Shown: piece by piece, positions 1 through 10,572 of the stretch
How the letters are laid out: each line of letters opens with the position of its first letter
Position numbering within the stretch: the first letter of the stretch is position 1
From: Trichostrongylus colubriformis
Lineage: Eukaryota > Nematoda > Chromadorea > Rhabditida > Trichostrongylidae
Length of the DNA stretch: 64,000 bases
NCBI GenBank assembly: GCA_963978905.1
Contig: OZ022259.1
Location: forward strand, 33,848,343-33,912,342
Direction: 5' to 3'
Position numbers and translations under genes: made by a program
The notes under the pieces: model-generated
Database searches by the model: none
What the model was told of the DNA's origin: nothing
The model's input: the letters and a program-made list of their open reading frames with translations, nothing else

Positions 1-1836
1 GAGAACTGGGGTTCCGATTCTTTAGGACTACTATGCTCCCGCAAATGAATTTCGATAGTAAACTACCTTCGCACGTATTATCAGCATGATCCACTTCCTG
101 TATGCGACCTTTCATAGTTGGATCATCAAAAGGATCTTGAACTCTAGGCAGAGGCCGCCAGACAACAAGTTCATTACCTTGAATGACACCCCTGGAATGA
201 TTTTAAATGAAAGAGCATATAACAACAAGACTAAATCCGACATAAAAATCAACAATGATATAGTGGTATAAATAATTGGAAACGCTCTCATACGCTGAGT
301 ATGGCAGCGTAAAAAACAAAAGAGTCGCACAGAATCTCGAATGAGGGAAACGTAACTCGGATTTCTTGTGGGAATCACAAGGGTCCAGATATCGTTAAAT
401 TTGAACGTGAGGCTAAGAATTGCAAAAATTTACCATTACAGTGATTATCACCCATTCTTCCTCAGCGCTATATTGGTAAGAGGGAAGGCAAGAATGGTTC
501 ATCCGCTCAGCAATTCCTCACTTTCTGTATGTATTACACGAAATTCACGCCGGTGGCTCACGACCATTTCACATCCTTCATCCTTAATGGCTTCTTTTGA
601 CTGGCCATTAACAGCTGGGATGTGGATTTACGAATTAGCGTTGACCTGAAACAACGTCCTGGTACCCACACAGCGCACCTTCGTTTCATATGCGCTGTTT
701 CATGGGATAGCCTTGCTAGTCGCAAAGGAAAAGTGGTATGACGCTGCAATATCTGACTATTTCCCCAACAAACATGACCAACGATTTCATCGGGTTACTG
801 TTTAACGCACAATTCACGGGTCGTCGCTCTCCATAAAGAGGGGATGCCGGAGAACACACATGCGAAGAAAGAACCAAGGAAAACCTTTAAAGGCTAAAAA
901 CGAGGTGCTTCTGACTTAGATATGGGGTAGCTCGCGGCCCAAAAGAAAGCACTTGGACAGGTTTTACATCATAAATCATCCGATACGGTGTTGGTGTTGT
1001 TGTTACTATGAGAACTTCCCCAATCTATCTTATCGCAGTGAGTGTCGGCCTCTCACAGACGTAGGTACCACGTCTATTAGACACTGGCTAAATCATTGAT
1101 GAGTATAGGCCATACTAAGGAGGCGGCCAATATATCACTTCCTGGTTCTCTACGGGTTTGATAGTCGTCCTTGTGCCGCGGTAATGGCACACTTTTCAAG
1201 GTTAAAGGCACATTCCAGGATTACCTTGAGTGGGTTAAAGTGCTAAGCTATGAAATCCGAGATGCTGAGGAATAGGCCGACTAAGAAAAATCCGAAAAAA
1301 GTCCCCGAAAAGGGCAAAAATAAGACCTCCTGTCATCTGGGCTTAGACGAGATTACCGCGTGAAAACGAGCCTTTGAATCAGTTCCCGCTGGCTGGTATC
1401 AGAAGGAACTCTAGGATATCACCTGTTTCCTCATGTCAATGTCTCCTTTATCATTGGCATCTCTTCCTTATCTTATATTATCACACAGATCGTAGGCCTC
1501 ATTTGCCACGTTGTTGCCATCATTGCCACCGTCACTGCCAGCAATCACGTCTGGAATGGGCGCGCCCGAGCTCCAGGGTGCGGCCGAGCTGGCTTCGAGA
1601 GCTCCGCGCGCTCCGATGACTTATCATCGCGCTTCGATATGTGCACAGCCTCCCTGCCCGTTTGGGGAACTATTAGGTCATGTGAAAGGACTGCAATGTT
1701 CCCCTAATCCTGGAATGTGCCTTTAAGGAAGGGACTATCTACTATAGGTGAAGGAACGAAGATATTCATATTATCGCAAGCCGTGCCTTTAACTCGTGGA
1801 GATAGACCACAATGGCCATGTAGTATTGCAACGCAT
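1..1836. other. No gene recognised
   Basis: Short open frames only, none with a recognisable domain or codon pattern. The reverse strand of 1511-1619 reads as a Gly/Ala/Ser-rich stretch that could be part of an exon, but I see no convincing splice sites for it. Confidence 0.4.
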
Positions 1837-2526
1837 TCACCTCGTCGGCAGATCGATACCATTCGTTTCCTTCATATGGTCTATGTAGCGTTGCAGGCAT
1901 TCATTGAGAAGGAATTCATTCGGCTCCTCTTCAGGCTCTTCTACTATTGTTTGCGAGGTTCCTTCATCAATGAACTCGTCACTGTCTAGCCATGCGTCAT
2001 CATCATCGTCGTCATCACCACCGGACTCTGACGTATCCCTGAAAGATGTCCAATGAAATGATATTCAACAGATTCATATTCCTCCACTGGTAATTTCGAC
2101 CACTGCACGTTGAAAATTCACTTCTTTACTGTGGTTCATGTATGCGTTGAGCGCTAATAGTTCCTCATCGCAGTGCCTATTTCTGAGCATATTCCCCTAG
2201 TTTTCCTTGTTTGTAGTTGCTGACATGTCAAGTTGCTCCCACAATCGGAACAGAAGTAATATGGATAACATACAAGGCGCCTGGGCAGGCGATCCGTGGA
2301 ACCTTCTTGGCCTAAAGTTTAGCAGCAACGCTGTCAAGTCACAAAGATGCGTGACACCACCCGCTTCCCTTGGTTTTTATCAGCTGAACAACCAGCTGAA
2401 AATTTTTTAGAACACTTACATGTCAGGCCGCCTATCGCACTCATCGTCCCCCGAAATGCTGAACTTCTCCAATTTCGCATTTATCTTTTCGAATCTCCTC
2501 TTGGCACGCGGTGCGTCGTCGTCATC
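1837..2526 (-). CDS. Last two exons of an acidic protein, function unknown
   Basis: Two exons on the minus strand fit together. The first (2526-2420) follows a TTTTCAG acceptor and ends at a clean GTAAGTG donor. The second (2038-1837) follows a CTTTCAG acceptor and ends at TGA. The first exon ends two bases into a codon and the second supplies the missing base, so the frame is kept across a 381-nt intron (2039-2419). The joined C-terminal piece is about 102 residues: an Asp run, a basic patch (PRAKRRFEKINAKLEKF), a second Asp run of seven, then Glu/Pro-rich sequence and a short helical-looking tail ending in DLPTR. Such acidic, low-complexity tails are common in nuclear proteins, but I do not recognise the family. 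Upstream exons are not visible; a MITE at 2727-2940 lies where earlier gene sequence would be expected. It could be a host gene or a transposon accessory gene. Confidence 0.4.
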
Positions 2527-2726
2527 CTGAAAACTCATTCATCGATGTGAATAGGAAATCACGTTCCGTCATTTGCATTTGCTGATAAATGTAAAAAAAA
2601 CTGGCATATATTTTAGTGGAAAGTCAGAAAATTTGCTCGTTATGCTAGTGTTCTGAAATAAAACGTGGCTAGCTTATGCCGTTGTTTGCACCGATGAATA
2701 GTTCTCTTTAAGTAAAAACTACTAAT

Positions 2727-2940
2727 GGGTCAAATAAAGTCGGGGGGGGGGGGGGGGAAGACGCAACGTCGAAGCTCTTTTCCTCCGTAGGCTTGGGCTA
2801 AAATTGATATCCCGTCCTCCCACATGAAAAAGCATCTGTCCAAGTATAGGCCTCATCTGCTATAGCCTAAGCCTAGGCAGGGAAGAAAGCTTTGACGTCG
2901 GTGAAATTATTGCGTCTCTCCCCCCCCCCTTATTTGACCC
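2727..2940. mobile_element. Short MITE with G/C homopolymer ends
   Basis: A 214-bp inverted-repeat element. It starts GGGTCAAATAAAGTC followed by 16 G and ends with ten C then the reverse complement TTATTTGACCC. Inside, another inverted pair (around TAGGCTTGGGCTAAA and its counterpart TAGCCTAAGCCTAGG) makes the whole unit a long hairpin. Related internal sequence recurs in reverse at 5260-5400, and a single end (GTCAAATAAAGTCGGGGG) is left at 3090-3107. Target duplication is unclear. Confidence 0.65.
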
Positions 2941-4862
2941 CTAGTAACTACAATTATAACTGGCTGAGATGGAACATCTTTTCCCCACACCTACAAAGAA
3001 ATGTTTCGAGTTTATGAAAAAAACAAGCATGACTGCTTCGTGAGACCGGTGGGGCATCGAAAAGCAAAGGGAGATCCTTCATTCACCCCGTCAAATAAAG
3101 TCGGGGGTATAGTTCCGGTAACTAAAGAAAAACGCTGATCTATACTGAACGACAATGAACTGAAAACTGACCATATCACATGCCCGCTTTCCTTCTCGAA
3201 TCGTGGGTGTGTGCGACGCCAGCTTGGGTGAATCAGGTAGTCCACTTCCAAATGTAGAATGGCCAACTAGGGTCATACCAAGGTCAAAAGCTGTAAACAG
3301 AATGAATTTTGGATGACCTTCATATAACTGCTGCGAGTTTACTTCGGCACATCGTTCTAGATTTCCACAGAAATCTGTAAGATGAACAAGTAATGCAAAA
3401 ATAAAGCAATCGCCCGGGAACAATAAAAACGGTCGGTGAAAGAAAGGAAGTTCCGAGTCCACATGACATTAGCTCTCTACGGTTTTAAACATGAAGATGA
3501 AAATTCTTCGCACTTTAGAGCTATGCCTCACTAACTATGGCGCGTGATCGAATCAAGATGCCAATGAAGTTGTAGAAATAGAGACGTGTGCACTATCTGC
3601 TGAACTGTGTATAGTTAATACCGTAGCCTAAGAAATGCAACCAGAATCTTCGACTCCTACCTCAAATCGCAGCACCCCAGAAACGCTTCGTGTACAAGAC
3701 ATTAACTGCTATCATTCTCAGCTCTTCGTAATGGACGCTACGCAAAAAAAAGCACTGACCAATTCTACCATGACCAATTCGAAATGGCTTCATAATAAAA
3801 ATGCAAACAAGGAAGACGAATTGTCATGGCTTCGTGGACAAACAGATGGTACAACATGGACTTGCTGTCTCACGTGCCAGTACAAAGATACACAACAGTT
3901 CATCAACACATATGAAAAATAGGGAACGTGTTGATTGCTATGGCGAGGGTTCGGTACTAATCCGTTGCTGGGACCGCCATCATTAACGTGGAGTTACACT
4001 TCTCCAGCTATAGTTCACATTTCTGAATAAAAATGGAACATGTCGTTACTCCGTGTAATTCTTTTTATCGATCCACTCACTTCTGGATCTGCCGTGAAAA
4101 CAACATACATGGCAACCAATGACTCAATACGGAACCCTCAGCATGAATTTCAATGATCATGACGAAAATAATAATAGCAATATACTGCAGGATTTGACGG
4201 CATCGGAGTCCTCTCAAGGTTTCCTGGCACACCCGCAAGTCGCTTATTGGTGTTTTCCGCTAATCACATGTCCGTAGCGGTATGACGTAATTATTGTTGT
4301 GACGATGTGTCTTCTATCAAACATATGTGCATTTATATATCCAAAAAGGGAAAATGCCAGTGTCTCGAACTTTCTCTAGCCATAACATATAGTAATTAGT
4401 AAAAAAGGTCTGTGCAATTTCGTACTCCGTACTGCTACGAATCAAACTACTGGTTAAATTCCCACACTGCTTTGTGAAGTTGACTGTCGAAAAAACTTGG
4501 ATGGAAAAACGCACCTCAAATTCAAGCAATCAGCTTCCACTCAATAATATAGTGTTCTCACAATACCACTATCGAATAAATTCAGGCGTAGGGTACGGTG
4601 ATCAGTCGAAGTACGCAGCGGGAGAGTCAGCCTTCATCCGACTTTCAATTCACCAATAAACTTGCCTCACATGTTGCTTACTCATCAGTATTAATGTAAG
4701 TAATCATACTGAATAACGCTACTGAATTAACAACCTAACAATCTATCACCTAGAAGTGAGCACACAATCACAGTTATCTAAGAAGAACTAAAACGGCAAA
4801 ATGTGACAATGAACCGGTTGTCTCGACATATGAACCGAGTTGTTCTCGGATTAATATGTAAC
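2941..4862. other. No gene assigned; two weak open frames
   Basis: A 123-codon frame on the minus strand (3462-3091) and a 95-codon frame on the plus strand (3635-3922) are open. Neither shows a known motif and neither has flanking splice or promoter signals that I trust. The minus frame runs through the orphan MITE end at 3090-3107, so at least its C-terminus is not genuine protein. Confidence 0.3.
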
Positions 4863-6016
4863 ACAAGCAGCTAACTTCAGTACCCAACCAAACATTTACC
4901 GTAACCTGCGGTCGTCAATTTCGGTGTACGTGACGTAGAGTGCTCGTACTCGCACCGGACTCGACGCTCAAAACATGATGCGACATGTTGCATTCGTTGC
5001 TTTTTTCATCGCTTAACCTAAAACTGGGGCCACTTGCTGTTGTTGGTATCGAATTTGACCACTCGGCAGTTCCAGCTTTAGTGCTACTAGTACACTGGAG
5101 CTAGTCCTTCCTCTTGTCTTTTTTGAAGTGAACTCGCTGCTGCAAAGTTTCTTTGCCTCCGATACGTTTTTTGACTGCTTCTCGTATGTTTTCTGCACAT
5201 CGCTGGTAAATGATTTTACAGTGACCTCTCATTTTTGATTTCCACCCATGTCGAATTCTCTTTTCCTACATAGGCTTAGGCTAAAGCAGATGAAACTTAT
5301 CCTTTATGGGTGCTTTTTCATGTGGGAGGAAAGGATATCAATTTTAGCCCAAGCATAGGGAGGGAAAGGAGCTTTTACGCTGAGAAAGGTGCAGCCACTG
5401 AGTTAACTCCAGCGTAAGCTAAGGTTGCGTTCATACCAAATCGAATGAGAGTTTTGGCGCATCGGCGCATCGGCGCATCCGCGATTTGAGAGAATTGGCG
5501 TGCCACGTCACCCTTTTGAACGCGGCACGTGCCAACGTGCGGTTGATTTCTTTTTCTTCTCTTTTCATTTCTTGATCTTTTTCTTTTATGGCAAATATCC
5601 AAAATCGCGGATGCGCCAATACTCTCATTTTTCAATCGATATGTATCCTATCCATCACGCGAATGCGCCAATTCTCTCAAATCGCGGATGCGCGGATGCG
5701 CCGATACGCCAATGCGCCGATGCGCCAATACTCTCATTTTCTAGATCGATACGTATCTTATGCATGACGCGAATGCGCCGATACGCCAATGCGCCGATGC
5801 GCCAATACTCTCATTTTCTGATCGATACGTATCTCATGCATGACGCGAATGCGCCAAAACTCTCATTCAATTTGGTATGAACGCAGCCTAAGCAATTACG
5901 GCGTAATGCGGCGTCAAGTCCGGCGCGAGTACGTGAGCACTCTACGTCACGTACACCAAAACTGACGACTGGGGTTACGGTAAATGTTTGGTTGGGTACT
6001 GAAGTTAGCTGCTTGT
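4863..6016. mobile_element. TIR element with 9-bp target duplication (MULE-like)
   Basis: Terminal inverted repeats of about 105 bp: 4863-4970 and 5913-6016, starting ACAAGCAGCTAACTTCAGTA on both sides. The nine bases ATATGTAAC directly flank both ends (4854-4862 and 6017-6025), a perfect 9-bp target duplication. Long TIRs and 9-bp duplications are typical of Mutator-like elements (established for the superfamily); assignment here is inference because no transposase is present. The element holds a diverged relative of the 2.73-kb MITE in reverse at 5260-5400 and a complete nested Harbinger-type MITE. Confidence 0.8.
5423..5888. mobile_element. Nested Harbinger-type MITE with GCGCCAAT-type arrays
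   Basis: TIRs begin GGTTGCGTTCATACCAAAT (left) and GGCTGCGTTCATACCAAAT (right, reverse complement) and are flanked by TAA on both sides (5420-5422, 5889-5891), the TWA target duplication used by PIF/Harbinger. The interior is mostly short direct repeats of GCGCCGATGCGCCAATACTC type, broken by copies of an ATCGATACGTATC palindrome near 5744 and 5820 and a variant near 5636. It sits inside the 4863-6016 element and is therefore younger. Its ends and palindrome resemble the 6.8-kb Harbinger at 18582-25380. Confidence 0.75.
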
Positions 6017-6316
6017 ATATGTAACTGATTACATGTCAAATAAACGGTGTCCGAGAGCGCTACAAGGCCAGGACATTGAGACGATAATGTCAACAACTGA
6101 AATGAAATCACAGGCTAGTTTCTCTATCAAAAAGCATCTCCTTGTCGAAATAGCCCACTTCAGTGCCTGGCCGTTTACTGCAGCCTGATCCCGATATCGT
6201 AGCGAATCCTGAGGCAACTGTCATGTTCGTCTCGCGGACCGCTGAAAGCTGAAGTATGCCAAAGATGCATCACATGGAGGGCAATGTGATAGTAGCAAAC
6301 CTTCCTGAAGGTCTCA

Positions 6317-7084
6317 CAACCATATTCTTCTCGAACTCCGGTGGATTCACCCGCTAACTCCTGCAAACACCTGATAAAATATCTGAAATGTTGACCGTTG
6401 ACCATCATTTGTTTGCCTCGGATGTCTCAAATGGATACTTCTCTTCCGCACCAGGACCTACGAGGAACGGTGTGCAGCTCACTATAAGGTAAACCGGAGC
6501 CTGAAATTATGTCGATGGTCACTGCCATAATGATGCGGCTACTAGGGCATATTTCCCAATAAAGAAGGTCTAAACCATATGTCTTCTCGAACTCCGGTGG
6601 ATTCACCCACTAACTCCAGCAAACACCTGATAAAATAACTGAAATGTTGACCGTTGACCATCATTTGTTTGCCTCGGATGTTTCAAATGGATACTTCTCT
6701 TCCGCACCAGGACCTGCGAAACGGTGCGTAGCTCACTATAAGGTAAACCGGAGCCTGAAATTATGTCGATGGTCACTGCCATAATGATGCGGCTACTAGG
6801 GCATATTTCCCAATAAAGAAGGTCTAAACCATATGTCTTCTCGAACTCCGGTGGATTCACCCACTAACTCCAGCAAACACCTGATAAAATATCTGAAATG
6901 TTGACCGTTGACCATCATTTGTTTGCCTCGGATGTTTCAAATGGATATTTCTCTTCCGCACCAGGATCTGCGAAACGGTGCGCAGCTCACTATAAGGTAA
7001 AACGGAGCCTGAAATTATGTCGATGGTCACTGCCATAATGATGCGGCTACCAGGGTATATTTTCCAATAAAGGAGGTCTAACGA
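6317..7084. repeat. Three tandem copies of a ~255-bp unit
   Basis: The string ACTCCGGTGGATTCACCC recurs at 6335, 6591 and 6845, periods 256 and 254 bp. Copies two and three are nearly identical, copy one slightly more diverged. The minus frame of the middle unit is open for 85 codons, but the open frame does not run through all three copies. Confidence 0.85.
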
Positions 7085-8019
7085 GAGTGATGATCCATTA
7101 TGACGGAATACTTACTGAAGTAATCTATCTATATTCTGTGCCAGATGGGAAGGTGGAAGGGTGACTCCGAAAGCCGAAAAGCCGGAATGAGGTGGATATC
7201 ATACGAATTCCAAACGATGCGCAGCCGCAACGCTAACGTTCTTATGAAATCCAGAACTCCAACTTTGCCTCCGATAAACTACAGGAACCCACATTTTGCA
7301 TTTCAATTGAACGGAAACATCCTCACTAAGGGGGCGAAAGGAATGGCAAGGAGCTCCTCACCGCCGAGGAACTAGAAATGCCTGAGTCGCACCGTGCGGG
7401 AACTGTCCCAAGGACCATTCTTCCCTCTATGAACTCCTGTGTTCACCGAAAAGCTACCAAAAGTAGCTCACCGGTAGTGACCAATGTAGATTTGATTAGA
7501 GTTGAAGTACTAAAAGTGACAAAGCACTTTTCTGATACTTGAGAGAAACTCTAGCATGTCGTACACTGAACCAGTGTGAGCCATAACCATGAGCTATCAG
7601 CCGCTGCATCCCATCACTAAATGTGGAAAGAAGCAGAGTAAAGAAAGAATGGGATTCTTCTTGATGTTCATGTTAACATCAAGAAAGAATCGAGATAGAC
7701 AGGGTCGCACTTCTGCAATTGAGGACACATCAAATTCTTCCACAACTGGTTTACTCCTCGAGGGAATGGCTAAGTGTTCTGGCAGTCCACCAGAACCCGC
7801 ACTCCCTCATACCATGTAGTAATCCCTTGAAGTAACGGTACACTTTGGTGACTCTTTTTGTATCCAACACATGTAGGCGTGACCTTGTTGATCCCAAGAG
7901 GCACGTTCAGAGATGCATAATGCTATAGACATATTCTACCACTGACCACCTCTGTATAGGTGAATAAATGGCTCTAAGCACATTAGCTTACACAGAAGCC
8001 GTCCGCGGAAGAACTACTA
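7085..8019. other. No gene recognised
   Basis: Two open frames of 76 codons (7145-7375 and 7589-7819, plus strand) have no recognisable motif. The stretch ends at the TA target of the mariner at 8018-8019. Confidence 0.35.
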
Positions 8020-8198
8020 TTAGGTTGGCGAAAAAGCCAATTTCAAAAAAAGTTAAGATTCCAAAAAAAGATCCGTGGACCGATTGACGTCATAGATTAA
8101 TAGCCACACGATCGTAGATAACACTGAGCTAACGATCAATTTTGCCGAGGTCTATATAAGCAGTATCGACCCAGCAGTATTGATCTTGAAGAGCACTA

Positions 8199-8854
8199 AT
8201 GGCTTCCATTGACCAGCGCGCCCTTCGGGCTGTAATTTTCGGGCTGACTTTCTGGGAAGGGTGATAACAGGAGATGAATCCTGGGTCTTCTACGCGAAAC
8301 ATAGCAGGAAAGCTCAGTGGCTCCCCTAAGGAGAAGCGGCTCCGACTCGATCGAGGACAGACTCCCATCAAAAGAAGGTGATGCTGTGCTGTTGGTGGGA
8401 CTCACAAGGAATGCTCTACCATGAATTTCTCGAAAGTGGTACCACAGTAACCGCAAGCATCTACTCTAATCAGATGCAGAAGTTGAGCGAGGCAATGCAA
8501 CAAAAGCGGCCAGGACGGAACAGAGTTTACTTTCTTCATGACAACACACGCCTTCATGTTGCAGGAATGTCTCGGGAGAAGTTGGAAGAGCTTGGATGGG
8601 GATATTCCCTCCATATTCGCCAGACCGCCTCACCCTCCATATTCGCCCGACTTGCCCCTTCCGACTATCACCCATTTAGGGCCCTCAAACAAAATCTCAG
8701 AGATAAGGAATTTAATAATCAAGCTCAACTTGAATCGGTGGTGACCCGCTTCTTCGACTCACAACCAGCTTCCTTCTGGAGGAAAGGTATTCTTGATCTG
8801 CCCAAAAAATGGCAAAGTGTTATCGATGTAGAAGGTGATTACTTTGTGATCTGA
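8199..8854 (+). pseudogene. mariner transposase, N-terminally deleted
   Basis: The C-terminal catalytic half of a mariner (DD34D) transposase. It starts at an ATG at 8199 but jumps within about 20 codons to VITGDESWVFY, so nearly the whole helix-turn-helix DNA-binding part is missing. An in-frame TAA follows KAQWLP near 8328. The open part (8378-8854, 158 aa) has FLHDNTRLH, which holds the second catalytic Asp, and APSDYHPF. The usual PHPPYSPDL block holding the third Asp is disturbed: a CCTCCATATTCGCC duplication near 8608-8645 puts it into another frame. The product ends GDYFVI, a normal mariner terminus. It cannot encode active transposase. Confidence 0.85.
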
Positions 8855-8915
8855 AATGACGTCGAAATAAACGTTCCATGTTCGACTCTCTTTTAATCTT
8901 GGTATTGATAGATAC

Positions 8916-9747
8916 TCTGGCTAGTTTGTTGTTAGGCCTTCCAAGATTCACGATCTTATTTATTCGAGGCTAACGTTTCGGAGTCTTCGCCTTCTTCAGA
9001 GCCTGAAAAGTCGAAAAAAACTTGAGGCCTAATTCAATCCAAGACTTTCACAATCCCGAGAACTTTTCAACAGAGTACTAAACCAGCTCCCGGTATCGAT
9101 CGATCAAAGGGTGGCATGGGCTCACCTTGGTATTTGCGACCGGGGCGTGAGATGGACCACCAGCAGGACAACTTTTTAGTAGACTGAGGAGCAGTACCTC
9201 CACCTCTACGACCTCAACCTCGTGTAGTAGGTCAAAACTTACAGAGGCCAAGGAAGGGCGCGAGGTCACGGGTTATGGCCACACATTCCTTTTTCCTGTT
9301 TATTTTAGGGTCTTTTGCTGCAATCCAAAATGCCTCCAGTGTTTTTCGCGCAGTGGTTTCGGGTTCGAGTGCCAGGATGGTGACAGAGACTGCAAATTCG
9401 GTATCTCCATGGCACTGAACACGATGCATACCCAAGGGAGTCTGGGTCCTTGACCTCTTAAGACCCTCCAGGTGTTCCATAACTCGCGTGCGGAGGGGAC
9501 GCCCTGTTTCATCCACATATTCACTGCCGCAGGCCTGGCAACGGATCAGATAGATTGCCCCCAGCTTCATGCAGTCACCCTTCTTGTTGAAGGGGCAGAC
9601 GACACAATCAGGGGTGTCACACAAGCTGTCGTACAAGCGGTTTTGGACCAGCTGCCTCCTGAGGTTTTCTGGGGGTATCTCCACAATCCTGACATCCTGT
9701 TGTAGATCACATCTGTGCAAACTGGCCCTGATCGCTTTGCTCATTTC
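8916..9747 (-). repeat. Left inverted arm of the Penelope-like element
   Basis: 832 bp, nearly identical in reverse complement to 11899-12731. It contains the GIY-YIG coding region, the 3' untranslated part and a hammerhead-like core (8969-8998), whose stem II carries a mismatch compared with the right arm. Confidence 0.9.
9232..9747 (-). CDS. GIY-YIG endonuclease domain, uninterrupted copy
   Basis: The open frame covers the C-terminal endonuclease of a Penelope-like protein, from about MSKAIRASLHRCDL to FLGLCKF at 9232. It has the Cys cluster CDTPDCVVCPFNKKGDC, the GIY-YIG core GAIYLIRCQACGSEYVDETG, then RPLRTRVMEHLEG. Family knowledge: this domain nicks target DNA during retrotransposition. 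The frame stays open to 9840, but the upstream part (9748-9840) is the reverse of the forward ORF start and not genuine N-terminus. The matching codon in the forward arm is a stop (12158-12160). The domain is detached from any RT on this strand, so on its own it cannot support retrotransposition. Confidence 0.75.
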   Translation of the reverse strand, partial: EMSKAIRASLHRCDLQQDVRIVEIPPENLRRQLVQNRLYDSLCDTPDCVVCPFNKKGDCMKLGAIYLIRCQACGSEYVDETGRPLRTRVMEHLEGLKRSRTQTPLGMHRVQCHGDTEFAVSVTILALEPETTARKTLEAFWIAAKDPKINRKKECVAITRDLAPFLGLCKF

Positions 9748-9758
9748 TATCCCTATCA

Positions 9759-10466
9759 ATGCCAACATTAAAAGAGAGTCGAACATGGAACATTCTAAAA
9801 GAAGTATCAGCCGACCATTACCGACTCGTGAAAGAAGCACTATCTTTGCGACAGAAGGTTGTTGCTACAAGACAGACCATCCACTTCCTGTGCCGCTGTA
9901 GACGATCTTGCATCACGCCAAACTTCATCACCAGCAAGCGGTTGCACGTAATCTGCGGACTTCCGGAGGACTCCCCTCACGTACAATCGATGGAACAACA
10001 ACTGCTCAAGATGGCAATAAGATCGAAACGTGTTGAAATGTATACATGCTTGAAGAAGTGTATTGCAAAAGAGATGTGTTGTAAACGGATCGTGCCGGAG
10101 CGCCTCTGGAACAGAGTTGTGGGTGAGTCGAAAAACATTTGTGACTTGATTCGTTCTAGGGCTAAAGCAAGACTGCAGGACAAGTTCGATAAATTGGTAG
10201 ACCAGCAAAGGTATCGTAGGTCGCGAGTAGTGCATAGGGAAAACCTTAGTAACGTGAGCCACCAGCAAACGTTCAGTGATGCAGAGCACTTACCAAAACC
10301 TCGGGTCACAGTGTTAGGTGACATCACTCTTTCTAGCGATGCGCTGTCATTGTTGGAGCTGGGTCCCAGTTTCGCCCCGGTCCAATCAATTACCCCTTGG
10401 GTCGCCCGTAAAACTGTAGGCAATCTGCAGACCCTTTTGGATCGCCTCCTTAGACCTAGGCAATAG
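9759..10466 (+). pseudogene. Penelope-like N-terminal ORF
   Basis: 235 codons, MPTLKESRTWNILKEVS to LLRPRQ, ending at TAG. It is basic and helical, with a KKCIAKEMCCKRIVPERLW stretch. It corresponds to the region upstream of the RT in Penelope-like proteins; the homologous piece at 56440-56877 confirms the family (ESRTWSTLK, FRLVKEVLSLRQK, LKKCI). In an intact element this would probably be continuous with the RT, so the TAG at 10464-10466 and the 100-bp non-open gap after it are likely damage or an intron that I cannot define. Confidence 0.7.
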
Positions 10467-10572
10467 ATGTTTTCCTGCTCTACCCTTTCCCACTGCGTAT
10501 TATAGACCACAAGAGCCGCACCCAGTTGTAGACACAAAATTTCGCCTATTTGCTACGTCAGTCTACAATATA

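Noticed and set aside
2742..2757. Poly-G run as an assembly gap or linker
   Set aside because: The matching C run at 2920-2929 and inverted ends show it belongs to a MITE; its exact length may still be unreliable.
3091..3462. 123-codon minus frame as a gene
   Set aside because: Runs into an orphan MITE end, no motif, no splice or promoter evidence.
5500..5880. 126-codon frame with Arg/Met/Pro repeats
   Set aside because: Produced by GCGCCAAT repeats of the nested MITE; reverse frames are open for the same reason.
9748..9840. N-terminal extension of the GIY-YIG frame to a 202-codon protein
   Set aside because: This part is the complement of the forward Penelope ORF start and arises from the head-to-head arrangement.
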